Assembly (NCBI RefSeq): GCF_014843355.1
Contig: NZ_CP062137.1
Span: 496,001 to 560,000 of the forward strand
DNA length: 64,000 bases
Direction of reading: 5' to 3'
From: Actinobacillus sp. GY-402
GTDB taxonomy: Bacteria > Pseudomonadota > Gammaproteobacteria > Enterobacterales > Pasteurellaceae
The notes under the pieces: model-generated
Database searches by the model: none
What the model was told of the DNA's origin: nothing
What the model saw: the letters and a program-made list of their open reading frames with translations, nothing else
Made by a program: the position numbers and the translations under genes
Shown: in pieces, positions 39,990 through 47,705 of the stretch
Layout: each line of letters begins with the position of its first letter
Numbering within the stretch: position 1 is the stretch's first letter

Positions 39990-40409
39990 TTATTTGGTAA
40001 TATCTAATTCGCTTGCACAGTCGGCATAAAAAGAGCCATCTGCATTATGCCAATGCACCGCCGGTAATTCGTCGTCAGTTTGTTCAACAATTAACAACTT
40101 ACCGAATGGGCTTTGATAAACCACTTCAGCCGTGTTTCCATTACGTAACGTTACTGCACCTTTTGTCGCTTCATAGTGACGTTGTTTGAGCAAATAACCT
40201 TCCAGCTCCCATAATTTATCAAAGGCGTTTTTATATGCCATTTGTTCGCCAATCTCGGCATTAAATGTGGCTTCGGATACGCAAGCACTTGTGCCCACAA
40301 GCTTAAAGCCATTGCGTAATGTAATGGTACAAATCGTGAGCGTGCCTTGGTGTACGTAATCGGTTTTTTCAATTAAGCCATCTAAATAATTAATGGTTAA
40401 TTTTTCCAT
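39990..40409 (-). CDS. Phage protein of the N4 gp49/Sf6 gp66 family
   Basis: 139 residues. The first two thirds match the family pattern (TLTICTITLRNGFKLVGTSACV, then FNAEIGEQMAYKNAFDKLWELEGYLL, each in short conserved blocks); function unknown. The C-terminal third (GNTAEVVYQSPFGKLLIVEQ) looks like a separate small beta domain. It follows the cysteine hydrolase gene by one base on the minus strand and precedes com. Such proteins are common accessory genes in Pasteurellaceae Mu-like prophages. Confidence 0.75.
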   Translation of the reverse strand: MEKLTINYLDGLIEKTDYVHQGTLTICTITLRNGFKLVGTSACVSEATFNAEIGEQMAYKNAFDKLWELEGYLLKQRHYEATKGAVTLRNGNTAEVVYQSPFGKLLIVEQTDDELPAVHWHNADGSFYADCASELDITK

Positions 40410-40410
40410 T

Positions 40411-40899
40411 TTAGTTTCCTTTCTTAAAAATCGTTGCTAATTGATTTGGGCTAAAACGCCAGCCATCTTCACTTTTCATTAACGCATTGAAACACCATTC
40501 CGAACAGAAATATTTACTGCGTTTCTCTTTAATTCCAAGCACCACGCCAAGCGCACCCCACCAGTCGTAAGCCATGCCGTTGGTGCGGACGAAATAGGCT
40601 CTGATGTCGGCGGGTTTGGCGTTGGGGATAATCACTAAGTCCCATTTGGTTTTGTCCGTTACGTCAATTTGTTTGAGGCGGACGCCGCCGTCCTGGACGG
40701 ACGAGGAATAGCAATCAAATACGGTATCGTGCGCGTAATGGCTGCTGCCGTTAAACTCGGTGCGCTCAATGACCAACTCGCAATGCGAGTATGGTCCTTT
40801 GGTGAAAAATCTTGTGACGGCGTCCGCCAGTGCCTTAAACGGCTCTTTGCGCCATGACCGCTTATTTTTATAAAGCGCCAAATAAACCTGATTAGCCAT
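40411..40899 (-). CDS. Permuted papain-like (YiiX/NlpC-P60 type) cysteine hydrolase
   Basis: 162 residues. The catalytic His lies early (GPYSHCELVIE) and the catalytic Cys late (KYFCSEWCFNALM), the circularly permuted order of the YaeF/YiiX group of NlpC/P60 proteins. There is no signal peptide. It overlaps the fibre-assembly gene by eight bases and is cotranscribed with late genes. Possible roles are a virion-associated hydrolase or a late accessory enzyme; the substrate (peptide or lipid amide/ester) is unknown. Confidence 0.7.
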   Translation of the reverse strand: MANQVYLALYKNKRSWRKEPFKALADAVTRFFTKGPYSHCELVIERTEFNGSSHYAHDTVFDCYSSSVQDGGVRLKQIDVTDKTKWDLVIIPNAKPADIRAYFVRTNGMAYDWWGALGVVLGIKEKRSKYFCSEWCFNALMKSEDGWRFSPNQLATIFKKGN

Positions 40900-41647
40900 T
40901 GTTGTATGCCTCCACTAAATTATCCATTTGCGCGACAATGTCGTAGTAGATTGCTTGCATTTGCTCGACGTTTAAGCCGTCTTTTTTGAGCTCATATTTG
41001 CGCATGCGTTGCGCGGCGAGCTCGTCTTGTAGTTTGGCTAAGCCGGACGCTTGGGTTAGGATTAAATCCGTTGCGGCGACGAGGTCGAGACCTGCCGGCC
41101 CGGCGAATCCGGTGATATATCGGCTTGCCTCTCCCGTGTAGCCTGCCGCTTTATAGGCTTCAGCGGCGGCGCGGCGGGCGTTGTACTCCGCCTCAAATCG
41201 CGTCCATGTCGCATAAATCCCGGCAGCTTTGGCGTCGATTGCGGCGGTGAGCCGGCTCAATGTCTCGGCGCGGTTTGCGGCGGCAAGTTGCGGACACACC
41301 GCCCATTTTGCGCCATCCCACTGGCATAAATCCGATTCAGGTTTAAGTGCGGTCAGATTTTCGGGTATTTTTCCGAGCGCGGTGATTTCCGTTGCGGCGC
41401 CGGTGGCGGTGTCGTAATAGGTTTTGCCGCGATAATCATCCACCGCGTCGGCTGCGGATGCATAATAACGCCCATCGGCGGAGCGGGCTCCGGTGATGAT
41501 GTAGGCTTTGCCGGTTTGTGGTTGCAACTCCGTATCAGCAATCACGCTGTCGTGCGGTATGCTTGGCGTGGAGGCGTCCAGATAGTCGGCGTCGCGTAAG
41601 GTGTCGAGTAAGATCTCGCCGGTGTCTGATAATGAATAAATCTGCAT
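40892..41647 (-). CDS. Tail fibre assembly protein (Mu gpU-like)
   Basis: 251 residues. The N-terminal half is variable (YSLSDTGEILLDTLRDADYL). A central LCQWDGAKWAV motif and the C-terminal helical part (RAETLSRLTAAIDAKAAGIY, then YELKKDGLNVEQMQAIY, in blocks) match the Caudovirales fibre-assembly family. It helps fold or attach the fibre encoded immediately upstream (9-base gap). Confidence 0.85.
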   Translation of the reverse strand: MQIYSLSDTGEILLDTLRDADYLDASTPSIPHDSVIADTELQPQTGKAYIITGARSADGRYYASAADAVDDYRGKTYYDTATGAATEITALGKIPENLTALKPESDLCQWDGAKWAVCPQLAAANRAETLSRLTAAIDAKAAGIYATWTRFEAEYNARRAAAEAYKAAGYTGEASRYITGFAGPAGLDLVAATDLILTQASGLAKLQDELAAQRMRKYELKKDGLNVEQMQAIYYDIVAQMDNLVEAYNNG

Positions 41648-41656
41648 AATTAATCC

Positions 41657-42556
41657 TTAAATACGGGTTGCGGCTAAAAGTGCGACGTTGCGCGGGCGGT
41701 TTTCGGCGGCGGTGGGGACTGTTTTCCCGGCATTTAAGACGAGAGATATTTCATTGTATATTGCTGTTTCTCCGCCTCTTACTGAGTATAAATTACCCCC
41801 TTGTGGTGCTACCGTCGGACGCCATTCGCTTACAAGCTCAGAGCCGCTCAGTGTTGATCCGGTAGATAGTGATTTAATTAAGTTATTCCATTTAGCCTCG
41901 ATGTTTCTGATAGCATCCCCCTGCGCTGAGCCCACGGCACGATTACTATCCACATTACGCCCGTCATCCAGCATGCGCAAAAACTCGCCGCGCAGGTCGG
42001 CAATGGTGAGGTAGTTGCCGGATATTAAATCCGGATAGACTTCGGCGAGGCGCCAGAATTTATCCTTGTGTAGGTTGGCGTCGTTGCGATATTTGATAAT
42101 GCCTTCGCGTAGGGTGGTTTTTTGATAATTTAGGACGGCGCCAGTTTCGGGGAGCTGTAACCATTTGCCGATTTTAATCCAGTTGTAAGGCTGTGATTCA
42201 TCCAGCGTTGCCCATCCTGCCGGGCGGTTGATATCGTCGCGCGGGTCTTTTCCTTTGGCGCCGTCAGGGTGATAGCACTCATACCAGTTGCCGTCAACAA
42301 ATACCAGCTCACCAGCGGTGTATTTGCGGGTTGGGGAGTAGCCTGTAGATACTGGCGATGAGGCTTCGAAGTAAGCCGCCAAAAGTTCCGCCATTTGGTT
42401 TGGGTTTTCTGGGTTAATTGTTCCACCAAACTTTTTAATTACGCCGGCGATTTCGTCTTGTACGGCATTAAGCCACTCAGCGGTTACGATGGTACCTTGT
42501 TCCGAGCGTCCATCCCCATTATGGAATCTATTGTCTTGACTGTTAATTAATAACAT
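41657..42556 (-). CDS. Tail fibre protein (Mu gpS-like)
   Basis: 299 residues, short for a fibre. The start (INSQDNRFHNGDGRSEQGTIV, split after RFHNG) and the phrase VTAEWLNAVQDEIAGVI are typical of Pasteurellaceae Mu-like fibres. There is a carbohydrate-binding-like YTAGELVFVDGNWYECY segment, a collar-like DLRGEFLRMLDDGRNVD stretch and the C-terminal ENRPRNVALLAATRI found in many fibre tips. It determines host range. Only one copy exists and no invertase is encoded next to it. Confidence 0.88.
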   Translation of the reverse strand: MLLINSQDNRFHNGDGRSEQGTIVTAEWLNAVQDEIAGVIKKFGGTINPENPNQMAELLAAYFEASSPVSTGYSPTRKYTAGELVFVDGNWYECYHPDGAKGKDPRDDINRPAGWATLDESQPYNWIKIGKWLQLPETGAVLNYQKTTLREGIIKYRNDANLHKDKFWRLAEVYPDLISGNYLTIADLRGEFLRMLDDGRNVDSNRAVGSAQGDAIRNIEAKWNNLIKSLSTGSTLSGSELVSEWRPTVAPQGGNLYSVRGGETAIYNEISLVLNAGKTVPTAAENRPRNVALLAATRI

Positions 42557-42558
42557 TA

Positions 42559-43140
42559 TTATTCTCCGTAAATAAAGCTCACAAAGGTATGAGCCGGCTT
42601 CAAATCAATAAATAGTGATTCAATTATGTCATCATGGTATTCCGATATTTTTTCGTTTGCGCAACTCATCCCAGCGCGAAAATGTATAATAGATTGTGAC
42701 CCGTTGACGACATTTACCACCCAATGATAAATAATATCCTCTAATCCCAACCTATCTCCGGCTATATTTAATCCGGCTCTAAATGGCTCTAATTCTGTAA
42801 TGGTTATTTGATATCCTGCGCTTTTGGCTAAATCTACGAAGTACGAGATGGATAAGCCACCCAAAGAATTGAGCTTAGAAATGATACGAGCAACTCGATA
42901 CTGGTATGGCATATCCATATCCATATCCATATCCATATCCATATCCAATATGCGTTCCCAGTCTTGGAGCATTGTCAAGCTGGTTTCTGGCGATATAGCA
43001 TCTTTAATTCGCTCGGCCGACCACTGAATCCTATCAAAAGCGGCACCGTCAACTTGGCACTGCAGCTGAAATTGATTACCTTTAATGTTATAGGATACTG
43101 GAGGGTATAACTGTATCAATACACTTTTATGATCTTTCAT
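42559..43140 (-). CDS. Baseplate/tail protein, Mu gp48-like (DUF2313)
   Basis: 193 residues, between baseplate gp47 and the fibre. The family pattern DWERILDMDM...YRVARIISKLNSLGG and the later SAGYQITITELEPFRAG are visible. A run of six Asp-Met pairs is encoded by six ATATCC hexamers (plus strand). The second half continues normally to the stop, so the repeat keeps the frame. It probably connects fibre and baseplate. Confidence 0.85.
   Translation of the reverse strand: MKDHKSVLIQLYPPVSYNIKGNQFQLQCQVDGAAFDRIQWSAERIKDAISPETSLTMLQDWERILDMDMDMDMDMDMPYQYRVARIISKLNSLGGLSISYFVDLAKSAGYQITITELEPFRAGLNIAGDRLGLEDIIYHWVVNVVNGSQSIIHFRAGMSCANEKISEYHDDIIESLFIDLKPAHTFVSFIYGE
42911..42946. repeat. Hexanucleotide repeat (ATATCC)6 inside gp48
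   Basis: Six perfect ATATCC units (GGATAT on the coding strand), coding for (Asp-Met)6. Slippage by whole units would change length by two residues each without breaking the frame. Confidence 0.95.
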
Positions 43141-43143
43141 TTT

Positions 43144-44208
43144 TTAAGATTCCAGAGTCGATACAGACACATTTCCCAATCTAAACCATTCTATTTTTGT
43201 CGTTATGTTCGCGTTTAAATTATTTTTTGGATAATTAATCTTTCTGTCGATTATTTTTGGGGTGTCACTCACTACTGCCTCAAGTTGCGATAGGATCAGA
43301 TTACTTCCAGGCTCGAACTCGTCAAAAAATTTTGTTAAATTAGTTTTTATAGCATCAACAACATCATCCGTATTTGTTTCAGCCTTGATTTCTATGTCGA
43401 TGTCTATCTTTACAATATCAGGTTTAACTACATAACTCGATTTAGCGGTAACGGGTCGTACATCATCAATATAAGCTTGACAGGCAGCCAAGGTCTCTTC
43501 GCTAACTTCGGTGTTTCCGGCAGTTATAGCAATATCTACTGTACCGTTTCCTCGCCGCAATGGGTACACGTAAGCCCGCTCAACGCCGTCAACTTCTAAG
43601 GCCCAGTTGCGATAGTCGTATCTATTACCACCGGCGGCAGGACGGCGAATTTTCTCTAGTAGTCGCTCAAGCAATGCCGCATCAGTTTCGGCATCTGTGC
43701 CGCCCACGATATTATTAATCGTTACCTCCGTTCTGATTCCTGCCGGAGCGGCCATAAATTCGGCGGAGGTTGCAGATGTAATGTTCTGACTGGCTCCGGG
43801 AGTAAGCGCTCTTACTGCAACTGTCGCAATGCCGCTATCGTCTAATATTACGGTCTCGGTTGTTGCGTAAAATTTATTATCGGTAGTTTTGATTTGTAAG
43901 CCTGTCGTAATCACTGCACCAACATTGCCAGTAACTTCAACCCCTTTACCGCTGGCATAAGTAGCTATTTTTCGTCGTAATCCTCTTAAACCGGCATGCT
44001 TTTCTAAAAATTCAGAATCTGCCGTATCCGGAAAGAACTGTCTGACAATCCATTTCTGGTGGGCGTACAACCCCTCGGCCGCGCCAGCCAACGCACTCGC
44101 GCGCGCATAAGTGTCGCTATCCTCAGATATATCAATTCCGTTGTTTAATGATTGATAATCCCGCAAAATGGTTTGTCGGATTTCATCTAAGGTAGGGGTA
44201 ATAAACAT
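43144..44208 (-). CDS. Baseplate J-like protein (Mu gp47)
   Basis: 354 residues with the N-terminal baseplate-J pattern (PTLDEIRQTILRDYQ, SDTYARASALAGAAEGLYAHQ, FFPDTADSEFLEKHAGLRG, in blocks), the GGTDAETDAALLERLLEKIR region and a C-terminal domain with VKIDIDIEIKAETN. It builds the baseplate wedge periphery. It begins 14 bases after gp46. Confidence 0.93.
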   Translation of the reverse strand: MFITPTLDEIRQTILRDYQSLNNGIDISEDSDTYARASALAGAAEGLYAHQKWIVRQFFPDTADSEFLEKHAGLRGLRRKIATYASGKGVEVTGNVGAVITTGLQIKTTDNKFYATTETVILDDSGIATVAVRALTPGASQNITSATSAEFMAAPAGIRTEVTINNIVGGTDAETDAALLERLLEKIRRPAAGGNRYDYRNWALEVDGVERAYVYPLRRGNGTVDIAITAGNTEVSEETLAACQAYIDDVRPVTAKSSYVVKPDIVKIDIDIEIKAETNTDDVVDAIKTNLTKFFDEFEPGSNLILSQLEAVVSDTPKIIDRKINYPKNNLNANITTKIEWFRLGNVSVSTLES

Positions 44209-44222
44209 CGTTTAAATCTCTT

Positions 44223-44573
44223 TTAAATTAATTCAACATGGTGTTTAAAGTCATAAATTTGGCCGCGATTGTCGGTAACTTTAATCAACAATATTAATGA
44301 CCCATCATGCGGTTGTTCATGGCTGATTGATATTGCTTTTGCTCGTCCGTCATCAATCAATGGTTGCAATGCCTCTTGCGCATACTGTTCGGCCAACATC
44401 CCGTTTTTGGCTAAATCTTTTTCACGTTTAAGCAGATGGAGCAGAGAGCCTACACGCCCATTTGCCCACCAAGAGCCTAACGGGGTAGTTAATCTGATAT
44501 ACACGGCATTTTGCAGTGTACTAATTTGCTTACTTGTGTAGTCGCCGGTAAGCGGGCTGATCTCTCTGTCCAT
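44223..44573 (-). CDS. Baseplate wedge protein (Mu gp46, GPW-like)
   Basis: 116 residues from ATG 44573 (MDREISPLTGDY) or 118 from 44579. It has the gp46 family features: PLGSWWANGRVGSLLHLLKREKD and LQPLIDDGRAKAISI. It is the gpW/gp25-like wedge component. A strong terminator hairpin lies just upstream (44604-44632), so its expression may depend on readthrough. Confidence 0.88.
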   Translation of the reverse strand: MDREISPLTGDYTSKQISTLQNAVYIRLTTPLGSWWANGRVGSLLHLLKREKDLAKNGMLAEQYAQEALQPLIDDGRAKAISISHEQPHDGSLILLIKVTDNRGQIYDFKHHVELI

Positions 44574-44603
44574 GAGCACATCATAAAGATTAAGGCATAA
44601 AAA

Positions 44604-44632
44604 AAAGAGGTGACTTAGTTCATCACCTCTTT
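44604..44632 (-). terminator. Intrinsic terminator inside the tail operon (gp45/gp46)
   Basis: Stem AAAGAGGTGA/TCACCTCTTT (10 bp, 9-base loop) followed on the minus strand by eight T. It lies between gp45 and gp46. Confidence 0.8.
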
Positions 44633-44641
44633 ATATTTGGG

Positions 44642-45172
44642 TTATTTTGGTTTTGATGTCGTCCCTCCAGAGTCTCCCTGATGGACGTGATTAATTAATG
44701 ATTTTCCGGACGCTTTCACATCGCCTTCGGTGGTAAATCCGCCGCTCTTTTGCGTAATATCACCGTTAAATACGGTTTGACCGTTAATGTGTAACGTATC
44801 GCAATTAATATCAATTACCTTGCCCCTTTTAAGGACTATTTGAGCGCCGCTTTGATTGTAAATAGCCGTTTCACCCTTTCCAAGGTTTTTGATGCGATAA
44901 GCGCCATGTTCGGTCGCCACTATAACACCATGACTTGTGGCACCGCCGATAGGGATGATAACCGCCTCTGTATTTTCCGGCGGCACCGACGTGAAGCCGA
45001 AATGCTGCATTAATTCCACATCTTGTAAGGTTTCGTCGGCCAGTCCGGATACTTGTGCTTTTTGTATTTCATCTTCAGATTTTATTAGGTTTAATTTTCC
45101 GCGGAAAACCTGCCGAATTGACTTGTTAAAATCCTGTGTCACCTGCTGAATTTGTCGTGCCAATCGTCTCAT
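44642..45172 (-). CDS. Baseplate spike/hub protein (Mu gp45, gpV-like)
   Basis: 176 residues. The N-terminal half is an OB-fold type domain (ETLQDVELMQHFGFTSVPP, VIIPIGGATSHGVIVA in blocks) and the C-terminal half is a beta-repeat spike ending in SLINHVHQGDSGG, whose HxH pattern is typical of iron-binding spike tips. It pierces the host outer membrane. It starts in a TAATG overlap with the P gene. Confidence 0.9.
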   Translation of the reverse strand: MRRLARQIQQVTQDFNKSIRQVFRGKLNLIKSEDEIQKAQVSGLADETLQDVELMQHFGFTSVPPENTEAVIIPIGGATSHGVIVATEHGAYRIKNLGKGETAIYNQSGAQIVLKRGKVIDINCDTLHINGQTVFNGDITQKSGGFTTEGDVKASGKSLINHVHQGDSGGTTSKPK

Positions 45173-46311
45173 TACTCATCTTCCAATACAATTAGATCAC
45201 CGCGTTGTTTCCGCCGACCTTTTTTACCTTTACGTTTCCGGGCTCTTTCTGATTTCTCGATGTAGGCGTCGGGCGTCCAGATACCGTCTTCTTTGAATCG
45301 TAATTCGGTTTTTGTCCCATTTAGTCTTGACAACATAAACCGGCGCCCCATAAGAAAAAATATAGCGTCAATGCCGTATTCTTCACATATCACGTGTACA
45401 CGTTGTCCTGGTGTCCATAATGTACCGTCTTTAGTCTTATGGTCCGGCACAATGATGGTAAGTGAGAAACTATTAAGTTGACAATCCGATATATATTTTT
45501 TCGCCCATTTTTTTAATGCGTCAAGGTTTTCCACGTCCGGCACTACAACGGTTTTAGGCTTATATACAGACACATCTGGGTCTTTATAAACCCATTTCAG
45601 ATCATTCTGGTTTTTATCTTTTCCCCGTCCGTGACGCTGGGCTAAAAAAGTAATCTCGCTGTATTGTTGAGATATATCGTAAGTTAACATCGCTTCCGTG
45701 AAATTGTTTTTATCACCTTTTTTCGCACAATAGAGTGTGGCGACAGGCGACGTAGAGTAATCCGCCCCCCCAACAATTAAAACGCCTTGCGGATCAAACC
45801 AACAATGCAGGCCCGCGGAATTGGCGCATTTTGTAATGGCGCTCCAAGCAGTTTCACCGATTTCGATGTCTACTTTATCTAATTCCGGGTTATTTTCGGC
45901 TTTCAGGGTAACGTTCTTAATGCCTAATGGCTCGACAATTCGTTTAATCGCAGAAAGTACCGTCATGCCTTTAACGTTAGTAATGGGCGCGGAGCAATCA
46001 AGCAAGATACTGGCTTTATCTCGTCCGTTAAGCGTAAATGTACGGTTTGATTTACTGATACCATGACGCGTTGTATCTACAATACCCGTGAGTACCAACT
46101 CGCCGTTAATACTCACTTTGGCTTCTTTTCCAGAATAATCGTCCAGTACGGTATTATCGGACGGTGCACCGACCTCGAAACTAAATGCGTCGGCCGGCAC
46201 TAAGAAATCACTGTCAATATCGTAACTTTTCCAGTTTTTGTGCTGAGCGCCACCTATTTCTACGGTGATTTCATTATAAAAAGGGGCATTATCGTTATTC
46301 TGCGTAGCCAT
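45172..46311 (-). CDS. Baseplate hub protein (Mu gpP/gp44, gpD-like)
   Basis: 379 residues with the late-control D-like fold: NDNAPFYNEITVEIGGAQH at the start, FTLNGRDKASILLDCS, TKCANSAGLHCWFDPQGVL and LWTPGQRVHVICEEYGID. The C-terminus is very basic (KSERARKRKGKKGRRKQRGD). It forms the hub above the spike. It overlaps N by 17 bases and the spike gene by one base. Confidence 0.9.
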   Translation of the reverse strand: MATQNNDNAPFYNEITVEIGGAQHKNWKSYDIDSDFLVPADAFSFEVGAPSDNTVLDDYSGKEAKVSINGELVLTGIVDTTRHGISKSNRTFTLNGRDKASILLDCSAPITNVKGMTVLSAIKRIVEPLGIKNVTLKAENNPELDKVDIEIGETAWSAITKCANSAGLHCWFDPQGVLIVGGADYSTSPVATLYCAKKGDKNNFTEAMLTYDISQQYSEITFLAQRHGRGKDKNQNDLKWVYKDPDVSVYKPKTVVVPDVENLDALKKWAKKYISDCQLNSFSLTIIVPDHKTKDGTLWTPGQRVHVICEEYGIDAIFFLMGRRFMLSRLNGTKTELRFKEDGIWTPDAYIEKSERARKRKGKKGRRKQRGDLIVLEDE

Positions 46312-47704
46312 TTAATATTTCTCCTTTGGCTATAAAATTAGGCTGCCGAATATGAGGATTTAATCGTAACAACTCGCCCGAACGTGTGTAATCACTGTAA
46401 AAGTCATGTGCCATCTGTTGAATTGTCCCATTAAATCTCGCTGTGCGAATAATTAACGGCGGGCGTTGATTGATTGCCGATAATGCCAGTTGCGTGATAT
46501 CGTGCGCCTGATTTTTAATATTTTCAGCTACTTGATAAGAGTAATTATAGATCTTCGTGTCTTTACTACCCAACGAGTTATTGGTTAAATCATCTTTCTG
46601 TAGTTTTCGCACGGCGTTTAGGCTGTCCAGTAAATTTAATCGCACTTTCGTACAAAGATAATCTATTTCATCCGGTGTCATTGTATCAACTTGATCTTCA
46701 ATTATTGAGGTCGCAATCTTAACCAACGACGCGGAACAGACAAGACGTAGCGCGCATTCCAATGCGTCAACATCCTGGCGTTTAACCAAGTTACGCGCCA
46801 TTGCTGTTTGCATATTATTTGTATTTGTTCTTTGATTTTTTCCCTTGACTAAATTGCCGGGCAAAACCGTTACTTCGCCAATTTTACGCAAAACTTCGTC
46901 GAACCGACTTCTGACACTGAAAATATCGTTCGTTTGCGCCGTCACACGGTCATTGTCGGCAGAATCTCCATAACGTCCCAAAACGTCTCTGTCTTTGACC
47001 GCACTTTTTGTAGCAAGCGATTTCAATTCGTCATCTAAAGTGCTTGAGATGGATTTCAAGGTGCTTGTCATTTCAGATTTAAATAGTTTATCTGACGGCA
47101 GTGAACCTAATCTATATTTATCGTCTAAACCTAATAAACCTGAAATACCATTAAATGTATCCGTTAATCCCGTCCATGCTCCCAGCATTCTTGATTTTGC
47201 GTTAATTCCGCTTGCAATGACTTCCATCATGGCACCATAAAAACCTACTGCATCCGCCACAAACCCTTCAAACTGATTAGCCAGTTTATCAACTTGCGAC
47301 AAAACGGAATTATTAAAAACAAAAATCGGCTTGGCCGGGGTTGCTTCTTTAAACGTAAGCTCTAGTGTAACATAGTTAACAAACTCGGCTTCATGGTGAA
47401 AATTAGCACTTTCACAAATCATATTTTGCAAGCGGCCGCAGATGGGGTGTGTTAATATCGCCGGTTTATTACGTTCGAGTACCTTTAAAAAGCGCTTGAA
47501 ACTTGCATAATACCCGTCCCCATAAAAAACGGCGGACAACCGCACGGCGCGGGGATTCAGCCCCATGCTTTCCAGATCTGCGCCATTAACAAAAGGATAC
47601 GAGTGTTCAATTAATGCGCGATTAAAACTATCATCTACATTAAACACTTCGAACGCTACATCACCATACATGGCGTTTTGTACCGGTATAGTCCAGCCGC
47701 TCAT
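46295..47704 (-). CDS. Tail/DNA circularisation protein (Mu gpN/gp43-like)
   Basis: 469 residues. The N-terminal region (WTIPVQNAMYGDVAFEVFN, NRALIEHSYPFVNGADLE) matches the DNA circularisation N-terminal family of Mu-like phages. The middle is helical, and the C-terminal GTIQQMAHDFYSDYTRSGELLRLN is LysM-like. It is needed for tail assembly at the baseplate. It starts two bases after the tape-measure stop. Confidence 0.85.
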   Translation of the reverse strand: MSGWTIPVQNAMYGDVAFEVFNVDDSFNRALIEHSYPFVNGADLESMGLNPRAVRLSAVFYGDGYYASFKRFLKVLERNKPAILTHPICGRLQNMICESANFHHEAEFVNYVTLELTFKEATPAKPIFVFNNSVLSQVDKLANQFEGFVADAVGFYGAMMEVIASGINAKSRMLGAWTGLTDTFNGISGLLGLDDKYRLGSLPSDKLFKSEMTSTLKSISSTLDDELKSLATKSAVKDRDVLGRYGDSADNDRVTAQTNDIFSVRSRFDEVLRKIGEVTVLPGNLVKGKNQRTNTNNMQTAMARNLVKRQDVDALECALRLVCSASLVKIATSIIEDQVDTMTPDEIDYLCTKVRLNLLDSLNAVRKLQKDDLTNNSLGSKDTKIYNYSYQVAENIKNQAHDITQLALSAINQRPPLIIRTARFNGTIQQMAHDFYSDYTRSGELLRLNPHIRQPNFIAKGEILNGYAE

Positions 47705-47705
47705 A

